From: JABFRG01 sp046351415
GTDB lineage: Bacteria > Myxococcota_A > Polyangia > Polyangiales > Polyangiaceae
Direction: 5' to 3'
DNA: 64,000 nt
Assembly (NCBI GenBank): GCA_046351415.1
Contig: JAXLYO010000006.1
Coordinates: 310,001-374,000 of the forward strand
Positions within the stretch are counted from its first letter, which is position 1. Each line of letters starts with the position of its first letter. The position numbers and the translations under genes are program-made. Below, piece by piece: positions 8,328 through 16,806 of the stretch. The notes under the pieces are model-generated. The model made no database searches. It had not been told where the DNA came from and saw only the letters and a list, made by a program, of their open reading frames with translations.

Positions 8328-8804
8328 ATGGATCTGGTCGAAGTTTGGCTGCACTCACGGACAGGCGGACTGTTTCTCGTCGGACGCGATGGTCAGTTGG
8401 CATTCGGCCCGGTGAGCGCAGACGAAGTCCTCCACCTCTACCGCTATGCGACGAGCACCTGCGAATCGCAGCGGCCTGCCTTCTACGAAGTCTTCACGAC
8501 ATTCGACAATCCATATCCAAAGAGTGAGTTCGTGAAATGCAGTCCCGCGGAGCTCGAGCCGAGCGTCACCGAGGAACTCGTCCCCGTCGACGTGCACGTG
8601 TGGGTCGACTTCTTTGCACAGGTCGAAGAAGGCCGTGTTGCCGACGCCAAGCGGCTCGCCGAAGCAGCCGGCGCAGCGGACGGCCTCGTGCTGCCCACCG
8701 TGGGCCGTCTCATCGCTCCCTTTCGCGCCCACCCCGTCGGAAGCATCGTCCTTTGCCCGCGCATCGTCGCCGGCGAGACCATGACGGTGGTCGAGTGGCC
8801 GTAG
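8328..8804 (+). CDS. Conserved-looking hypothetical protein upstream of hybrid kinase
   Basis: 158 residues, soluble, no signal peptide. I do not recognise a family. The N-terminus reads EVWLHSRTGGLFLVGRDGQL and the C-terminal part IAPFRAHPVGSIVLCPRIVAGE. It is rich in Val/Glu/Ala and fits the codon use of its neighbours. Its last ten bases overlap the GTG start of the hybrid histidine kinase at 8795, so the two are very probably translated from one message and may act in one signalling pathway. Confidence 0.65.
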   Translation: MDLVEVWLHSRTGGLFLVGRDGQLAFGPVSADEVLHLYRYATSTCESQRPAFYEVFTTFDNPYPKSEFVKCSPAELEPSVTEELVPVDVHVWVDFFAQVEEGRVADAKRLAEAAGAADGLVLPTVGRLIAPFRAHPVGSIVLCPRIVAGETMTVVEWP

Positions 8805-10954
8805 ACTCGCCAGCTTCTCCTCATTCATCCTCGGAGGAGCTAGCGCAACTGCGCGAAGCGGAGCGTTCGAGCCACGCGCGATATCTCGCGGTATTCGAGA
8901 AGTCTCCGTTTGCACTCGCACTGACGCGAATCACGGATGGTGCGATCGTGGCGGTGAATGATGCGTTCTTGCGCCTCTTTTCTTTTTCGCGCGAAGAAGT
9001 GATCGGCAAGTCGAGCGTCGAGCTCGGTATCTCCGATGAAGCCTCACGCAACCGCGTTGCCGAAGAGCTCCGCGCCCATGGTGAAGTGCACGGACTCGAA
9101 ACGACGCGTCGCACCAAGACGGGTGAAGAACGCACCCTCTCGCTCACGATCGTTCGCGTGCGCGTCGGCGAGGCAGAACACGTCCTCACCACCATCGAAG
9201 ACATCACGGAACGAAAGCGAACCCGCGAAGCGCTCCACCTCCTCGCGGAGGCGAGCAGCACGTTCACGGCGTCGCACACCATCGAAGAGAGCCTGCTCCA
9301 AGTGGCTCAGCTCGCCCTCACGACCTTTGCCGACGCTTGCAGCGTGTATTTGAAGGAGGCCGACGGCTCCGTGAGCCAGGTGATCACTGCAGGCAACCGA
9401 ACCGAAGGTCAGCGCGCTGCTTATCGCGCAGCTGCGCTCACACCGGATGCGCCGTTCGGATATCCCAAGATCATTCGCACCGGCCAGGTCGAGTGGGTCG
9501 AGCACATGACCGATGCGCACGTGCGCGCGATGGCTTCGAGTGAAGCGCATGCCCAGTCGATCGCGGCCCTCGGCGTTCAGTCCTACATCGGAGTTCCACT
9601 CACGCGAAAGGCAACGACGATCGGTGCCTTCTTCTTCGTCCGCAACAAACCAGGAGCCCACTACGTCGCAGCTGACGTGATGGTCGCGGAGGAACTCGGC
9701 AAGCGCGCGTCCATTGCACTCGAGAACGCCCTTCTGCTCGAGGAGGCCACTGCACTCGCCACGGCAGAGGCCGACGCACGACGCAAAGCAGAAGAAGCAA
9801 CGCGCCTCAAAGACGAGTTTCTCGCCACGCTCAGCCACGAACTGCGCACGCCTCTCCATTCCATTCTTGGCTGGGGGCGCATGCTCCAATCGGGGCGCGT
9901 CGCACCTGAACGACAAGAGCACGCCATCGCAACCATCGTGCGCAATGCCCTCGTCCAGAATCAACTCGTCGACGATCTGCTCGATCTCAGTCGAATCGTG
10001 TCGGGCATGCTTCGCATCGACGTCGAGGTGCTCGACTTCGTTCCCATCGTCGAGAGCGCCCTCGACGTCGTTCACGTGGCGGCAGACGCGAAGGGCATCT
10101 CGCTCGAACGCTCGCTGGCCCCGGATGCGCGATACTTCTCAGGCGACGGAGGGCGGATCCAACTGCTCGTGTGGAACCTCGTGTCGAACGCCGTGAAGTT
10201 CACGCCCAGAGGCGGTCACGTGCAGCTCAAGACTCGTGCCGTGGGCGAGGAAATCGAGCTCTCTGTCGCCGACGACGGCAATGGCATCGCGCCGGAGTTC
10301 TTGCCGTTCGTGTTCGACCGGTTTCGCCAACAAGATAGCTCCATCGTGCGGTCGTTTGGCGGCCTCGGACTCGGTCTCGCCATCGTGAAGAGCATCGCCG
10401 AGATGCATGGTGGCACGGTCGAGGCGCACAGCCCCGGCGTTGGGCTTGGCGCGACCCTGATTGTTCGCTTGCCCATGGCCCTTCCCGCAGGCGGTGCGGT
10501 CGAATTCATGACCCGTGAATCCCCGCGTGATCAGGATGACGGGACTCAACCCCTCAAGACCAACGGTTGCGAGGGTCTTCGGGTACTCGTCGTCGACGAC
10601 GAGGAAGATGCACGAGACCTGCTGCGTACGGTGTTCGAGGAGGCGGGCGCCATCGTTCGAGCCGCGGAAGGCGCCTTCGAGGCGATGGAGATGCTCGACG
10701 AAGAAGCTTTCGACGTCATCGTGAGCGACATCGGCATGCCTGGTGAGGATGGCTATACGTTCATGCGCAATTTGCGCTCCCGCGAAACCAGCCGCGGCGG
10801 AAAGACGCCTGCCATCGCACTGACGGCGTACGCAAGGCCGGAGGATCGAGAGCGCACTCTTTCGGCAGGCTTCCAAGATCACGCAGCGAAGCCCGTCGAC
10901 CTCCGCGAGCTCACACGCATCGCGCTGCGCGTTGCACGCAAGCGCCTTCCATGA
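8795..10954 (+). CDS. Hybrid sensor histidine kinase (PAS-GAF-HisKA-HATPase-REC)
   Basis: About 719 residues, soluble. Domains in order: PAS near 25-145 (FEKSPFALALTRITDGAIVA, ending TTIEDITERKRTRE), GAF near 150-310 (GVQSYIGVPLTRK), HisKA with the phospho-acceptor in FLATLSHELRTPLHS (His348), HATPase with VSNAVKFTPRGG, DDGNGI and GLGLGLAIVK, and a C-terminal receiver with VLVVDDEEDARDLL and VSDIGMPGEDG (Asp645 the likely phosphorylation site). It autophosphorylates on His and can pass phosphate to its own receiver. GTG at 8795 overlaps the preceding gene. The following small membrane gene starts inside its stop codon region (ATGA at 10951). No DNA-binding output is encoded, so the partner is unknown. 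Confidence 0.9.
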   Translation: MAVDSPASPHSSSEELAQLREAERSSHARYLAVFEKSPFALALTRITDGAIVAVNDAFLRLFSFSREEVIGKSSVELGISDEASRNRVAEELRAHGEVHGLETTRRTKTGEERTLSLTIVRVRVGEAEHVLTTIEDITERKRTREALHLLAEASSTFTASHTIEESLLQVAQLALTTFADACSVYLKEADGSVSQVITAGNRTEGQRAAYRAAALTPDAPFGYPKIIRTGQVEWVEHMTDAHVRAMASSEAHAQSIAALGVQSYIGVPLTRKATTIGAFFFVRNKPGAHYVAADVMVAEELGKRASIALENALLLEEATALATAEADARRKAEEATRLKDEFLATLSHELRTPLHSILGWGRMLQSGRVAPERQEHAIATIVRNALVQNQLVDDLLDLSRIVSGMLRIDVEVLDFVPIVESALDVVHVAADAKGISLERSLAPDARYFSGDGGRIQLLVWNLVSNAVKFTPRGGHVQLKTRAVGEEIELSVADDGNGIAPEFLPFVFDRFRQQDSSIVRSFGGLGLGLAIVKSIAEMHGGTVEAHSPGVGLGATLIVRLPMALPAGGAVEFMTRESPRDQDDGTQPLKTNGCEGLRVLVVDDEEDARDLLRTVFEEAGAIVRAAEGAFEAMEMLDEEAFDVIVSDIGMPGEDGYTFMRNLRSRETSRGGKTPAIALTAYARPEDRERTLSAGFQDHAAKPVDLRELTRIALRVARKRLP

Positions 10955-11202
10955 AGAGGCGCTTGTCGTTGCTGCTCGCCGCCGTCACCCTCATCGCCCT
11001 CGCGATCCTCGTGCGTCAGCGAATCGTCCATGAGCGCGAGCAAGCAGCGAAGGCCCGACTCGCCTGGAGGTCGGTGTTCGAGAACGACGAGATGGTGGAC
11101 CCCGAACGGGCGGTCGAGGACGACGCGGACGACGGCGGACTCGACGCGAAGTCCCAAGATGCGATGCAGCCACTGCGCGGCGAGGATGCTCGCTCACCTT
11201 GA
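10951..11202 (+). CDS. Small single-pass membrane protein
   Basis: 83 residues. One N-terminal transmembrane helix (LSLLLAAVTLIALAILV, about residues 5-21) is followed by a charged, acidic tail rich in Asp and Glu. The ATG overlaps the hybrid kinase stop by 4 bp, which suggests translational coupling and a link to the kinase. No family is recognised. It ends 8 bp inside the convergent DUF72 gene. Confidence 0.6.
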   Translation: MKRRLSLLLAAVTLIALAILVRQRIVHEREQAAKARLAWRSVFENDEMVDPERAVEDDADDGGLDAKSQDAMQPLRGEDARSP

Positions 11203-12186
11203 AGCGAGAGACTTCCACGCTGGCCACACCGTCCGAGCAGGCTCCCCTGCGCTTCGGATCCCTTTGGGCGCACGGGGTACGCGTTCGCCATCGAGGAGAG
11301 CACGGAGGGTACGGGCATCGAAAGGAGCCCGCACTTTGGCATCGTTGTCGAAGTAGACATACACGTCACGTCCGCCACGGACGTTCGTTCGCCGCGCGGG
11401 CGCCGAAGAAATTCGCCGCGCTCCCGCGACCTCGTTTCCCTGCGACCAAGCCTCGATGCGCGCTGCCCATTTCTTGAGCGCGGCGCGCGTGTAACCACTC
11501 TCGTAGAGTTTGAGATCTCCGTGAAGGCGGACGTATACGAAGTCGGATGTGACGTCTTCGTATTCGAGGAAGTGCTTGGCAGTATCCGCGACACAGAAGG
11601 CGATGTCGTGTTCACGAAGAAGGTCGACGAAACGAGCATCGCAGAAGCTCGGGTGACGCACCTCGATCGTGTGTCGAATGACGCGATCCCCTTTCGGCTC
11701 CACGTACGCACGCCCCTCGACCCTCCCGTCGTGCTTCCGTGCGCGCCTCGACGCGGCCTTCATCGTACGAGGCAAGAGATCGAAGAACCTCGCCAAACGG
11801 TCCGCATCGAAAGAGAAGTTCGGAGGCAACTGCCAGAGAATCGGGCCGAGCTTTTCTTCCAATGCGAGAATCCCCGACGCGAAGAAGTTGGCGAGCGCGG
11901 TTTCCGCGTCGCGCAGACGCAACATGTGGGTGATGTACCTGCTTCCTTTCACCGAGAAGGCGAAGCCCTCTGGCGCGTCCGAATACCATCGCTTCACGGA
12001 TTCTGGGCGGACCAGCGAATAGAAGGAGCCGTTGATCTCGATCGTGTCGACCGCGCGACTTGCGAACCAAAGTTCGCGCTTGTGGGTGAGGTCCTCGGGG
12101 TAGAAGACCTTCCGCCAGGGCGGGTAGTTCCAGCCCGAGAGCCCGATGCGAACGGCGGAAGGGGGGTTCGTTTCCTTCATCGGCAT
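11194..12186 (-). CDS. DUF72 family protein (YecE-like)
   Basis: 330 residues. The family start RIGLSGWNYPPWRKVFYPE, then INGSFYSL, FAFSVKGSRYITHMLRL, GPILWQLPPNF and VRHPSFC, with the late VYVRLHGDLKLYESGYT and VYVYFDND, are the characteristic blocks of DUF72, a TIM-barrel-like family of unknown reaction. ATG at 12186 is chosen because an AGAGG lies about 8 bp before it. GTG at 12237 would add 17 residues. It is convergent with the small membrane gene (9-bp overlap). No operon partner is visible. Confidence 0.85.
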   Translation of the reverse strand: MPMKETNPPSAVRIGLSGWNYPPWRKVFYPEDLTHKRELWFASRAVDTIEINGSFYSLVRPESVKRWYSDAPEGFAFSVKGSRYITHMLRLRDAETALANFFASGILALEEKLGPILWQLPPNFSFDADRLARFFDLLPRTMKAASRRARKHDGRVEGRAYVEPKGDRVIRHTIEVRHPSFCDARFVDLLREHDIAFCVADTAKHFLEYEDVTSDFVYVRLHGDLKLYESGYTRAALKKWAARIEAWSQGNEVAGARRISSAPARRTNVRGGRDVYVYFDNDAKVRAPFDARTLRALLDGERVPRAPKGIRSAGEPARTVWPAWKSLASR

Positions 12187-12328
12187 CGCGGCGACCTCTG
12201 CATGCGAGAGAGCCTGCAAACGGTGATCCACGTACACTCACGTCACTTCCCACGACGCGGCACCGCAGCCCGTAGCACAATGTCACACTGAGGCGTTCGT
12301 ATCGGAGTACCATGCGTCTCCACGAACG

Positions 12329-13336
12329 ATGGGGCTGATGAACAAGCTCTTTCGCAAGGGGCGTCAGGGCTTCGTGCCCTCGAGCTCCGCTGGCGAACTA
12401 GGTGGCGCTCTTCGCATTTTGCGCGGGCACGCCCCGGGCGTGAGTGCGGTTGGTTTCGCCCTCGGGGGTCGCGTGCTCTTTTCGGCAGACACCGAAGGCA
12501 ACTTCGCCGCCTGGACGAGCCCCTCGTTCGAGCCTCATCTCGGGCTATCCCACGACCCGAAGAGCGCCACGATGGACATCGCGACAACGCTGGGAGAATG
12601 CGTGTACTTGGCGCGCGGTTCGTTCGTCGAACACTGGACCCTGTCGCCAGACTTTTTGGAAAACTCTCACGCGTTCAAGTCCGTCGCGTTGTCTGGCGCG
12701 CACCCGTCCGGTGTGACCCGTGTGATCGCGACAGCACGCGGACCCATTTCGGGTGGCGCAGAAGGCAACGTCGTTTTCTGGGAAGAAGCCCGACGCAAAC
12801 CGAGTGCGGTGGGCCACGTGGAAGGCGCCATCTTGGCGATCGCTTGTTCGCCAACTGCGGCATACGAAGCCGAATCCGGCGCGCGTCTTGCGGTCGGAAC
12901 GTCCCTCGGCACCGTGACCGTGCTCGAGGCCGATGACCGCACCATCGTCTACACGGCGCAGCTCCATGCGAGCGAAGTTCGCAGCCTTTCGATCCAGAAC
13001 CATCGCTTCCAACACAGACACATCCTCGCGAGCGCGTGCCCCAGCGAGCACAGCGTGTGCATATGGGACAAGAACTTGAAGCTGACGCAGGTCACCGCGC
13101 GTGCACACGTCGTGGCGTTCAGCCCCGATGGTCGATTTCTCGCGCACGGTGACCACAACGACATCGTGATCCGTGACGGACGCAATTGGACGGAGCGCGA
13201 GCGCCTTCGAGGACATCGCGGCACGGTCTCGACGCTCGCGTTCTCTCCGATGCAATACCCCGACGACTTGTGGGACGGCTGGCTTGCTTCGGGCGCGAAC
13301 GACGGGACGGTGCGCGTCTGGAAAGTCGCCGACTGA
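12329..13336 (+). CDS. WD40 repeat protein
   Basis: 335 residues, cytoplasmic. A short basic N-terminus is followed by WD40-type repeats, recognised by LRGHAPGVSAVGFALGG, GGAEGNVVFWEE, GHVEGAILAIACS, CIWDKNLK, VVAFSPDGRFLAHGD and the clear last repeat LRGHRGTVSTLAFSP ending in GTVRVWKV. This would form a beta-propeller for protein-protein contacts. There is no kinase or other domain. It is divergent from the DUF72 gene. A binding partner cannot be inferred. Confidence 0.82.
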   Translation: MGLMNKLFRKGRQGFVPSSSAGELGGALRILRGHAPGVSAVGFALGGRVLFSADTEGNFAAWTSPSFEPHLGLSHDPKSATMDIATTLGECVYLARGSFVEHWTLSPDFLENSHAFKSVALSGAHPSGVTRVIATARGPISGGAEGNVVFWEEARRKPSAVGHVEGAILAIACSPTAAYEAESGARLAVGTSLGTVTVLEADDRTIVYTAQLHASEVRSLSIQNHRFQHRHILASACPSEHSVCIWDKNLKLTQVTARAHVVAFSPDGRFLAHGDHNDIVIRDGRNWTERERLRGHRGTVSTLAFSPMQYPDDLWDGWLASGANDGTVRVWKVAD

Positions 13337-13357
13337 CGAGGTCTGGCGCGGCGCTTC

Positions 13358-14122
13358 TCACGCCGCCGCGAGTTTCGGCGTCATGCGATCCATGAACCAA
13401 CGTGTCGTTCCTGGAAACCACCGAGCGAGCTTGCCCGACGAGGGATAGATGACTCTTGCTGCACGCTTCTCGATGGCGAAGAGCGTGCGGCGAGCGAGCT
13501 CCTCTTCGGTACCGGTCGGCATGCGCCCCGTCCACTTGGACGCGCCGTACGTCTCGAGCGCAGACTTGGCCATGGCGGTCGATGCGATGATGCCGGGATA
13601 GACCGTCACGACGTGTACACCCGTCCCACGAAGCTCTCCGCGCAAAGCTTCCGAGGCCGCAGCGAGGCCCGCCTTCGCTGCATTGTAGTAGAGCATGCCG
13701 GGCGTGGGTGCGAGCGCCGCCATGGAAGCGACATCGACGATGGTGCCGCTTTTGCGCGCGATCATGCCAGGCAGCACCGCTCGCGTAAGTCGAAGGGGGG
13801 CCTTCAAGTCCACGTCGAGAAGGTTCTCTCCCTGCGCGACATCGACGCGGTCCGCAGGCGCAACGATCTGGACCCCGGCATTGTTGACGAGCACGTCCAC
13901 GGGGCCGAGAGCCTGCTCCGCGCCTTCGAGAAAGTCCGCACACGTCGGCAAGTCTCCGAGGTCCTTCACGACGACGTGCGTTTTCGTTCCGAGCTCGCTC
14001 GCCAGGGCCTGAAGCAAGTCAGCCCGACGTGCCACCAAAGTCAGGTGATGACCTTGGCGCGCGAATGCCCGGGCATACGACGCGCCGATTCCCGAAGAAG
14101 CCCCAGTGATGACGATGTGCAT
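13358..14122 (-). CDS. Short-chain dehydrogenase/reductase
   Basis: 254 residues, classical SDR. The cofactor motif TGASSGIGASYARAFARQG lies at the N-terminus, NNAG in VDVLVNNAGVQ, and the catalytic YxxxK in MLYYNAAKAGLAA. ATG at 14122 is immediately before the Rossmann strand (HIVITGASSG), and the longer upstream frame has no SDR character. It lies downstream of the ferritin-like gene on the same strand (65-bp gap), so it is probably in the same TetR-controlled unit. The substrate is unknown. The extended C-terminus ending in FMDRMTPKL resembles SDRs that act on lipid or aromatic substrates. Confidence 0.87.
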   Translation of the reverse strand: MHIVITGASSGIGASYARAFARQGHHLTLVARRADLLQALASELGTKTHVVVKDLGDLPTCADFLEGAEQALGPVDVLVNNAGVQIVAPADRVDVAQGENLLDVDLKAPLRLTRAVLPGMIARKSGTIVDVASMAALAPTPGMLYYNAAKAGLAAASEALRGELRGTGVHVVTVYPGIIASTAMAKSALETYGASKWTGRMPTGTEEELARRTLFAIEKRAARVIYPSSGKLARWFPGTTRWFMDRMTPKLAAA

Positions 14123-14187
14123 GTTTTGTCTCGTTTCGCTCGTTGGAAAGTGGATGTGTGAGTGACGCGTGGGGAACAGACGGGTCG

Positions 14188-14955
14188 TCAGGCGGCCTGC
14201 TCGAAGCCCTGCGATACGTTTTGGTCCGCGAGATAGTGACGCGTGAAAGGCAGGGCGCTTCCGGTCCCGAAGAGTCCTGCGGCGTTCTTCCAGAAGAACG
14301 CAACACCGGCCGGCAGGTACTTTTGGGAAAGAATGAACGCGAGACCGTTCTGTTGATGCTCGCGGAACGCCTTGGCCTCCGCCACACGGAAGGCATGCAG
14401 CCGCTGGGTGCGCACGGCTTCGCTCGGCGCATAGCGCCGCGTGATCGCATGGCAATAGCGAAGGTGACGTTGCTCGTCCTTTTCGATCTCGCGCATCTCG
14501 TCGGCAGTGACCGGATCGAAGCGACGCATCACGGGCTCCAGGATCGAGAACTGCTCGATCGCGCGCTCTTCGATGACTTGGAGCACGAGATACGCATCCA
14601 TGATGTCGCGACGTTCGGCGAGCGGTCGACCGAACACGCCGATTCGCGCATTCAGGAGCGCGAGCACCTGTGTGTCCTCCGGAATCTGCGGCCTACCGAC
14701 CCCTTGTCGATCGGCGGCGGCGAGGAAGACCTTTGCGTGCCGCTCTTCGTCCTTCGCGTGCCAGGAAACGAGACGCGCCAGCTCTTCGTCCCCCACACGC
14801 GTTCGCAGCTGTTCGAAGACCTCTCCCTCATCCGTGCTCTCGGCGATGCCCGCCTGCGTGAGCACGAACGACCGCCCCCGAGGCGTGGCGAGGAGCGAAC
14901 CCAGGAATTGGCGGGCCATGAAGGTTCGAAGCTGGAGATTTTCGGCAGTCGGCAT
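14188..14955 (-). CDS. Ferritin-like di-iron protein
   Basis: 255 residues, mainly helical. Two ExxH-type metal-binding repeats are visible: KDEERHAKVF (Glu70, His73) and EKDEQRHLRYC (Glu161, His164), with further acidic ligands in LQVIEERAIEQF (Glu129/130). This is the four-helix ferritin-like/rubrerythrin-like arrangement of di-iron oxidases, hydroxylases or desaturases. The particular reaction is not known. ATG at 14955 has an AAGGAG 6 bp upstream. The promoter region carries a 24-bp site nearly identical to one before the neighbouring TetR gene, so it is very probably repressed by that TetR. The SDR gene follows. Confidence 0.8.
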   Translation of the reverse strand: MPTAENLQLRTFMARQFLGSLLATPRGRSFVLTQAGIAESTDEGEVFEQLRTRVGDEELARLVSWHAKDEERHAKVFLAAADRQGVGRPQIPEDTQVLALLNARIGVFGRPLAERRDIMDAYLVLQVIEERAIEQFSILEPVMRRFDPVTADEMREIEKDEQRHLRYCHAITRRYAPSEAVRTQRLHAFRVAEAKAFREHQQNGLAFILSQKYLPAGVAFFWKNAAGLFGTGSALPFTRHYLADQNVSQGFEQAA

Positions 14956-14973
14956 GATGGGCTCCTTGATGAA

Positions 14974-14997
14974 TGACTATTTTGGTTTTTTGGTCAG
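14974..14997. promoter_or_regulatory. Predicted TetR operator, copy 1
   Basis: A 24-bp sequence with inverted ends TGACTA...TGGTCA lies 18 bp before the ferritin-like gene start. It differs at only three positions from the site upstream of the TetR gene at 15681-15704, in the same orientation. This points to one repressor binding both. Confidence 0.8.
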
Positions 14998-15052
14998 CAA
15001 TCTGCGTGATGATGGCGACGCCGCGCGCGGTCGTCGCTGGGAAACCGGAACG

Positions 15053-15676
15053 TCAGGGGCGGCGCGGTGCCGAGGAGGTCTCTGCCAACGGACGCGTACG
15101 CAAGCCCTGGAGGACGAGGTCGAAGGCGACGCGCGCGCGGTGCGCGAGGGAAGCTTCGCTTGCGTCAGCAGGGGTCAGAATGAGGCTCGCGATGTGCAAA
15201 TCCTGGAGAACGCCGGCGACTTCGTCGACTTCGAGCTCCTCGCGAAAGAGGCCTTGCCGGATACCGATACGGAGAACCTCCGCCACGTTGGCGCGCCCGA
15301 GCGCCTGCAGCTCCCGGTAGCGAGTGGCCCAATTCGGCAGAATTTTGCTCGTTTCACCGCTGAAAAGGTCACGGACGAGACCATTGGCGGTGAGGTGTTT
15401 TTGGGCCTCGGAATACAGGAGGAGGAGGAGCTCGTCGGCCGGAATCCGCGGGTCGACCACCTTGGCGCAGGCAGCTTGCCATGCGCGAACCTCACGATGC
15501 ACGACCTGGTAGAACAGCTCTTCTTTCGACTCTGCCGCGAGATAGACCGTGCCCTTGCCGACACCTGCTTCCTTGGCGATTTCGTCGATGGAAGTCTTCC
15601 GAAACCCGAAACGAGCGAACATCTTCGCCGCTTCGACGAGGATGCATTCACGTTTGGAGAGGGCGAGGGAGGACAT
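15053..15676 (-). CDS. TetR/AcrR family transcriptional regulator
   Basis: 207 residues. The N-terminal helix-turn-helix is typical: ILVEAAKMFARFGFRKTSID, EIAKEAGVGKGTVYLAAESK, EELFYQVV. The remainder is the variable ligand-binding and dimerisation domain. It lies upstream of the ferritin-like and SDR genes on the same strand but with its own promoter region, and a near-identical operator precedes both. Expected role: repression of itself and of the ferritin-like/SDR unit, relieved by an unknown ligand. The operator ends only 4 bp before the ATG and no ribosome binding site is visible, so the message may be leaderless or the start slightly off. Confidence 0.88.
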   Translation of the reverse strand: MSSLALSKRECILVEAAKMFARFGFRKTSIDEIAKEAGVGKGTVYLAAESKEELFYQVVHREVRAWQAACAKVVDPRIPADELLLLLYSEAQKHLTANGLVRDLFSGETSKILPNWATRYRELQALGRANVAEVLRIGIRQGLFREELEVDEVAGVLQDLHIASLILTPADASEASLAHRARVAFDLVLQGLRTRPLAETSSAPRRP

Positions 15677-15680
15677 CGAC

Positions 15681-15704
15681 TGACTACTTTGGTGTTTTAG
15701 TCAG
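15681..15704. promoter_or_regulatory. Predicted TetR operator, copy 2
   Basis: The site has ends TGACTA and TAGTCA, a perfect 6-bp inverted repeat that extends to 7 bp with the flanking C and G. It abuts the TetR start codon and matches copy 1 (14974-14997) at 21 of 24 positions. It lies in the TetR/AraC intergenic region and could also affect the divergent AraC gene. Confidence 0.82.
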
Positions 15705-15778
15705 TATTCGGTCCGGGTCAAGGTCGGATGCGGCCGCACCCGGTCGATTTCTTCGGTTCTGCTAAGGGAGGGGGCACG

Positions 15779-16756
15779 ATGCAGAGGCGAGATCGCCCGG
15801 CGGGCGCGACCCCTTTTGCGCCCAAACGGTCAAAAGCGGACCCCTACGAAGAGCGCATTGGCCTCACGTTCGAGCGCGATCCGGCGGTGCTCGGCAGGCA
15901 ACGCGTCGCCCGCGGCACGCATCTTCTCTTTCCGCTCGAGAGCGCGAGTGTCGAGCTCCGAGAGGGCGGAGAGAAGGTGCGACTCGATCGGGCCACGTTC
16001 GCGCTCGTCCCGGATCGCGCGAGCTATCGACTCATCGCGCTTTCTGCCGTCGCTCCGACACTCGTCCTTTCGCTGGGAAAGCGAGCCTCGGAGGGGGTTG
16101 CGAGGGAGTACGCGGAACATTGGGATTCCCACGTATTTCGCACCATCATTTCGGAACGGCGTGTGTTCCCGCGGACGCGCTGGGTCGACGAGCTCTCTCA
16201 CCGATACCTTTTCGAGCGGAACGACAGCGGGCGCCATGACAGTGAGGCCGCGCGCTTTCTCGAGACAGAACTCATGAAGGAGCTTTATTTCCTCGGTCGC
16301 GAATCGATTGCCCGCGCAACCCGCGCATCGACGCTGCATCGCGAAGCACCTCTCATCGAACGAGCGCGCGCCTTGCTCGAGGCTCGTTTGTTCGACGATG
16401 TGAGCGTGCGTGAGCTCGCGCGAAGCTGCCATACGAGTGAATCGACGCTCCTTCGGGCATTCCAACGCGAGCTCGGGACGACGCCCATCTCCTACCTTCG
16501 CCACCGCCGACTCGATGAATCCGTCCTGCTCTTGGAGTCGGGGCGCTACAACGTCAGCGAGGTCGCCATGCGCGTCGGCTATACGAACCTGCCCGCGTTC
16601 ACCGTCGCATTCCAGAAACGATTCGGCTTTGCCCCTTCGCGCCTGCGTCGATCACCGGCAAAAGCCACCCGTCTTCCGCCACAAGGCGCCCCCGCGGCCG
16701 CGGCCGAGCGGACAGGCCCTCGGCGGAATGGGCGACGGTTCCGACGAAGTCTTTGA
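15779..16756 (+). CDS. AraC family transcriptional regulator
   Basis: 325 residues. An N-terminal cupin-like sensor part (LLFPLESASVELREGG, FALVPDRASYRL) is followed by the two-helix-turn-helix AraC domain near residues 200-300: ARALLEARLFDDVSVRELAR, CHTSESTLLRAFQRELGTTP, and the second motif VSEVAMRVGYTNLPAFTVAF ending KRFGFAPSRLRR. ATG at 15779 is preferred because AAGGGAGGGG precedes it, and an upstream ATG at 15728 lacks this. The tail is rich in Arg/Pro/Ala. It is divergent from the TetR gene. The aldo/keto reductase follows directly and may be its target or operon partner. Confidence 0.87.
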   Translation: MQRRDRPAGATPFAPKRSKADPYEERIGLTFERDPAVLGRQRVARGTHLLFPLESASVELREGGEKVRLDRATFALVPDRASYRLIALSAVAPTLVLSLGKRASEGVAREYAEHWDSHVFRTIISERRVFPRTRWVDELSHRYLFERNDSGRHDSEAARFLETELMKELYFLGRESIARATRASTLHREAPLIERARALLEARLFDDVSVRELARSCHTSESTLLRAFQRELGTTPISYLRHRRLDESVLLLESGRYNVSEVAMRVGYTNLPAFTVAFQKRFGFAPSRLRRSPAKATRLPPQGAPAAAAERTGPRRNGRRFRRSL

Positions 16757-16806
16757 CGGCTACGCGTAAGCCAGAAACGTCATCGGAGCGCATAGTGCAT
16801 CGACCG

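Noticed and set aside
8537..8794. Upstream extension of the hybrid kinase
   Set aside because: It overlaps the 158-residue gene out of frame and is Arg-rich, typical of a shadow frame in GC-rich DNA.
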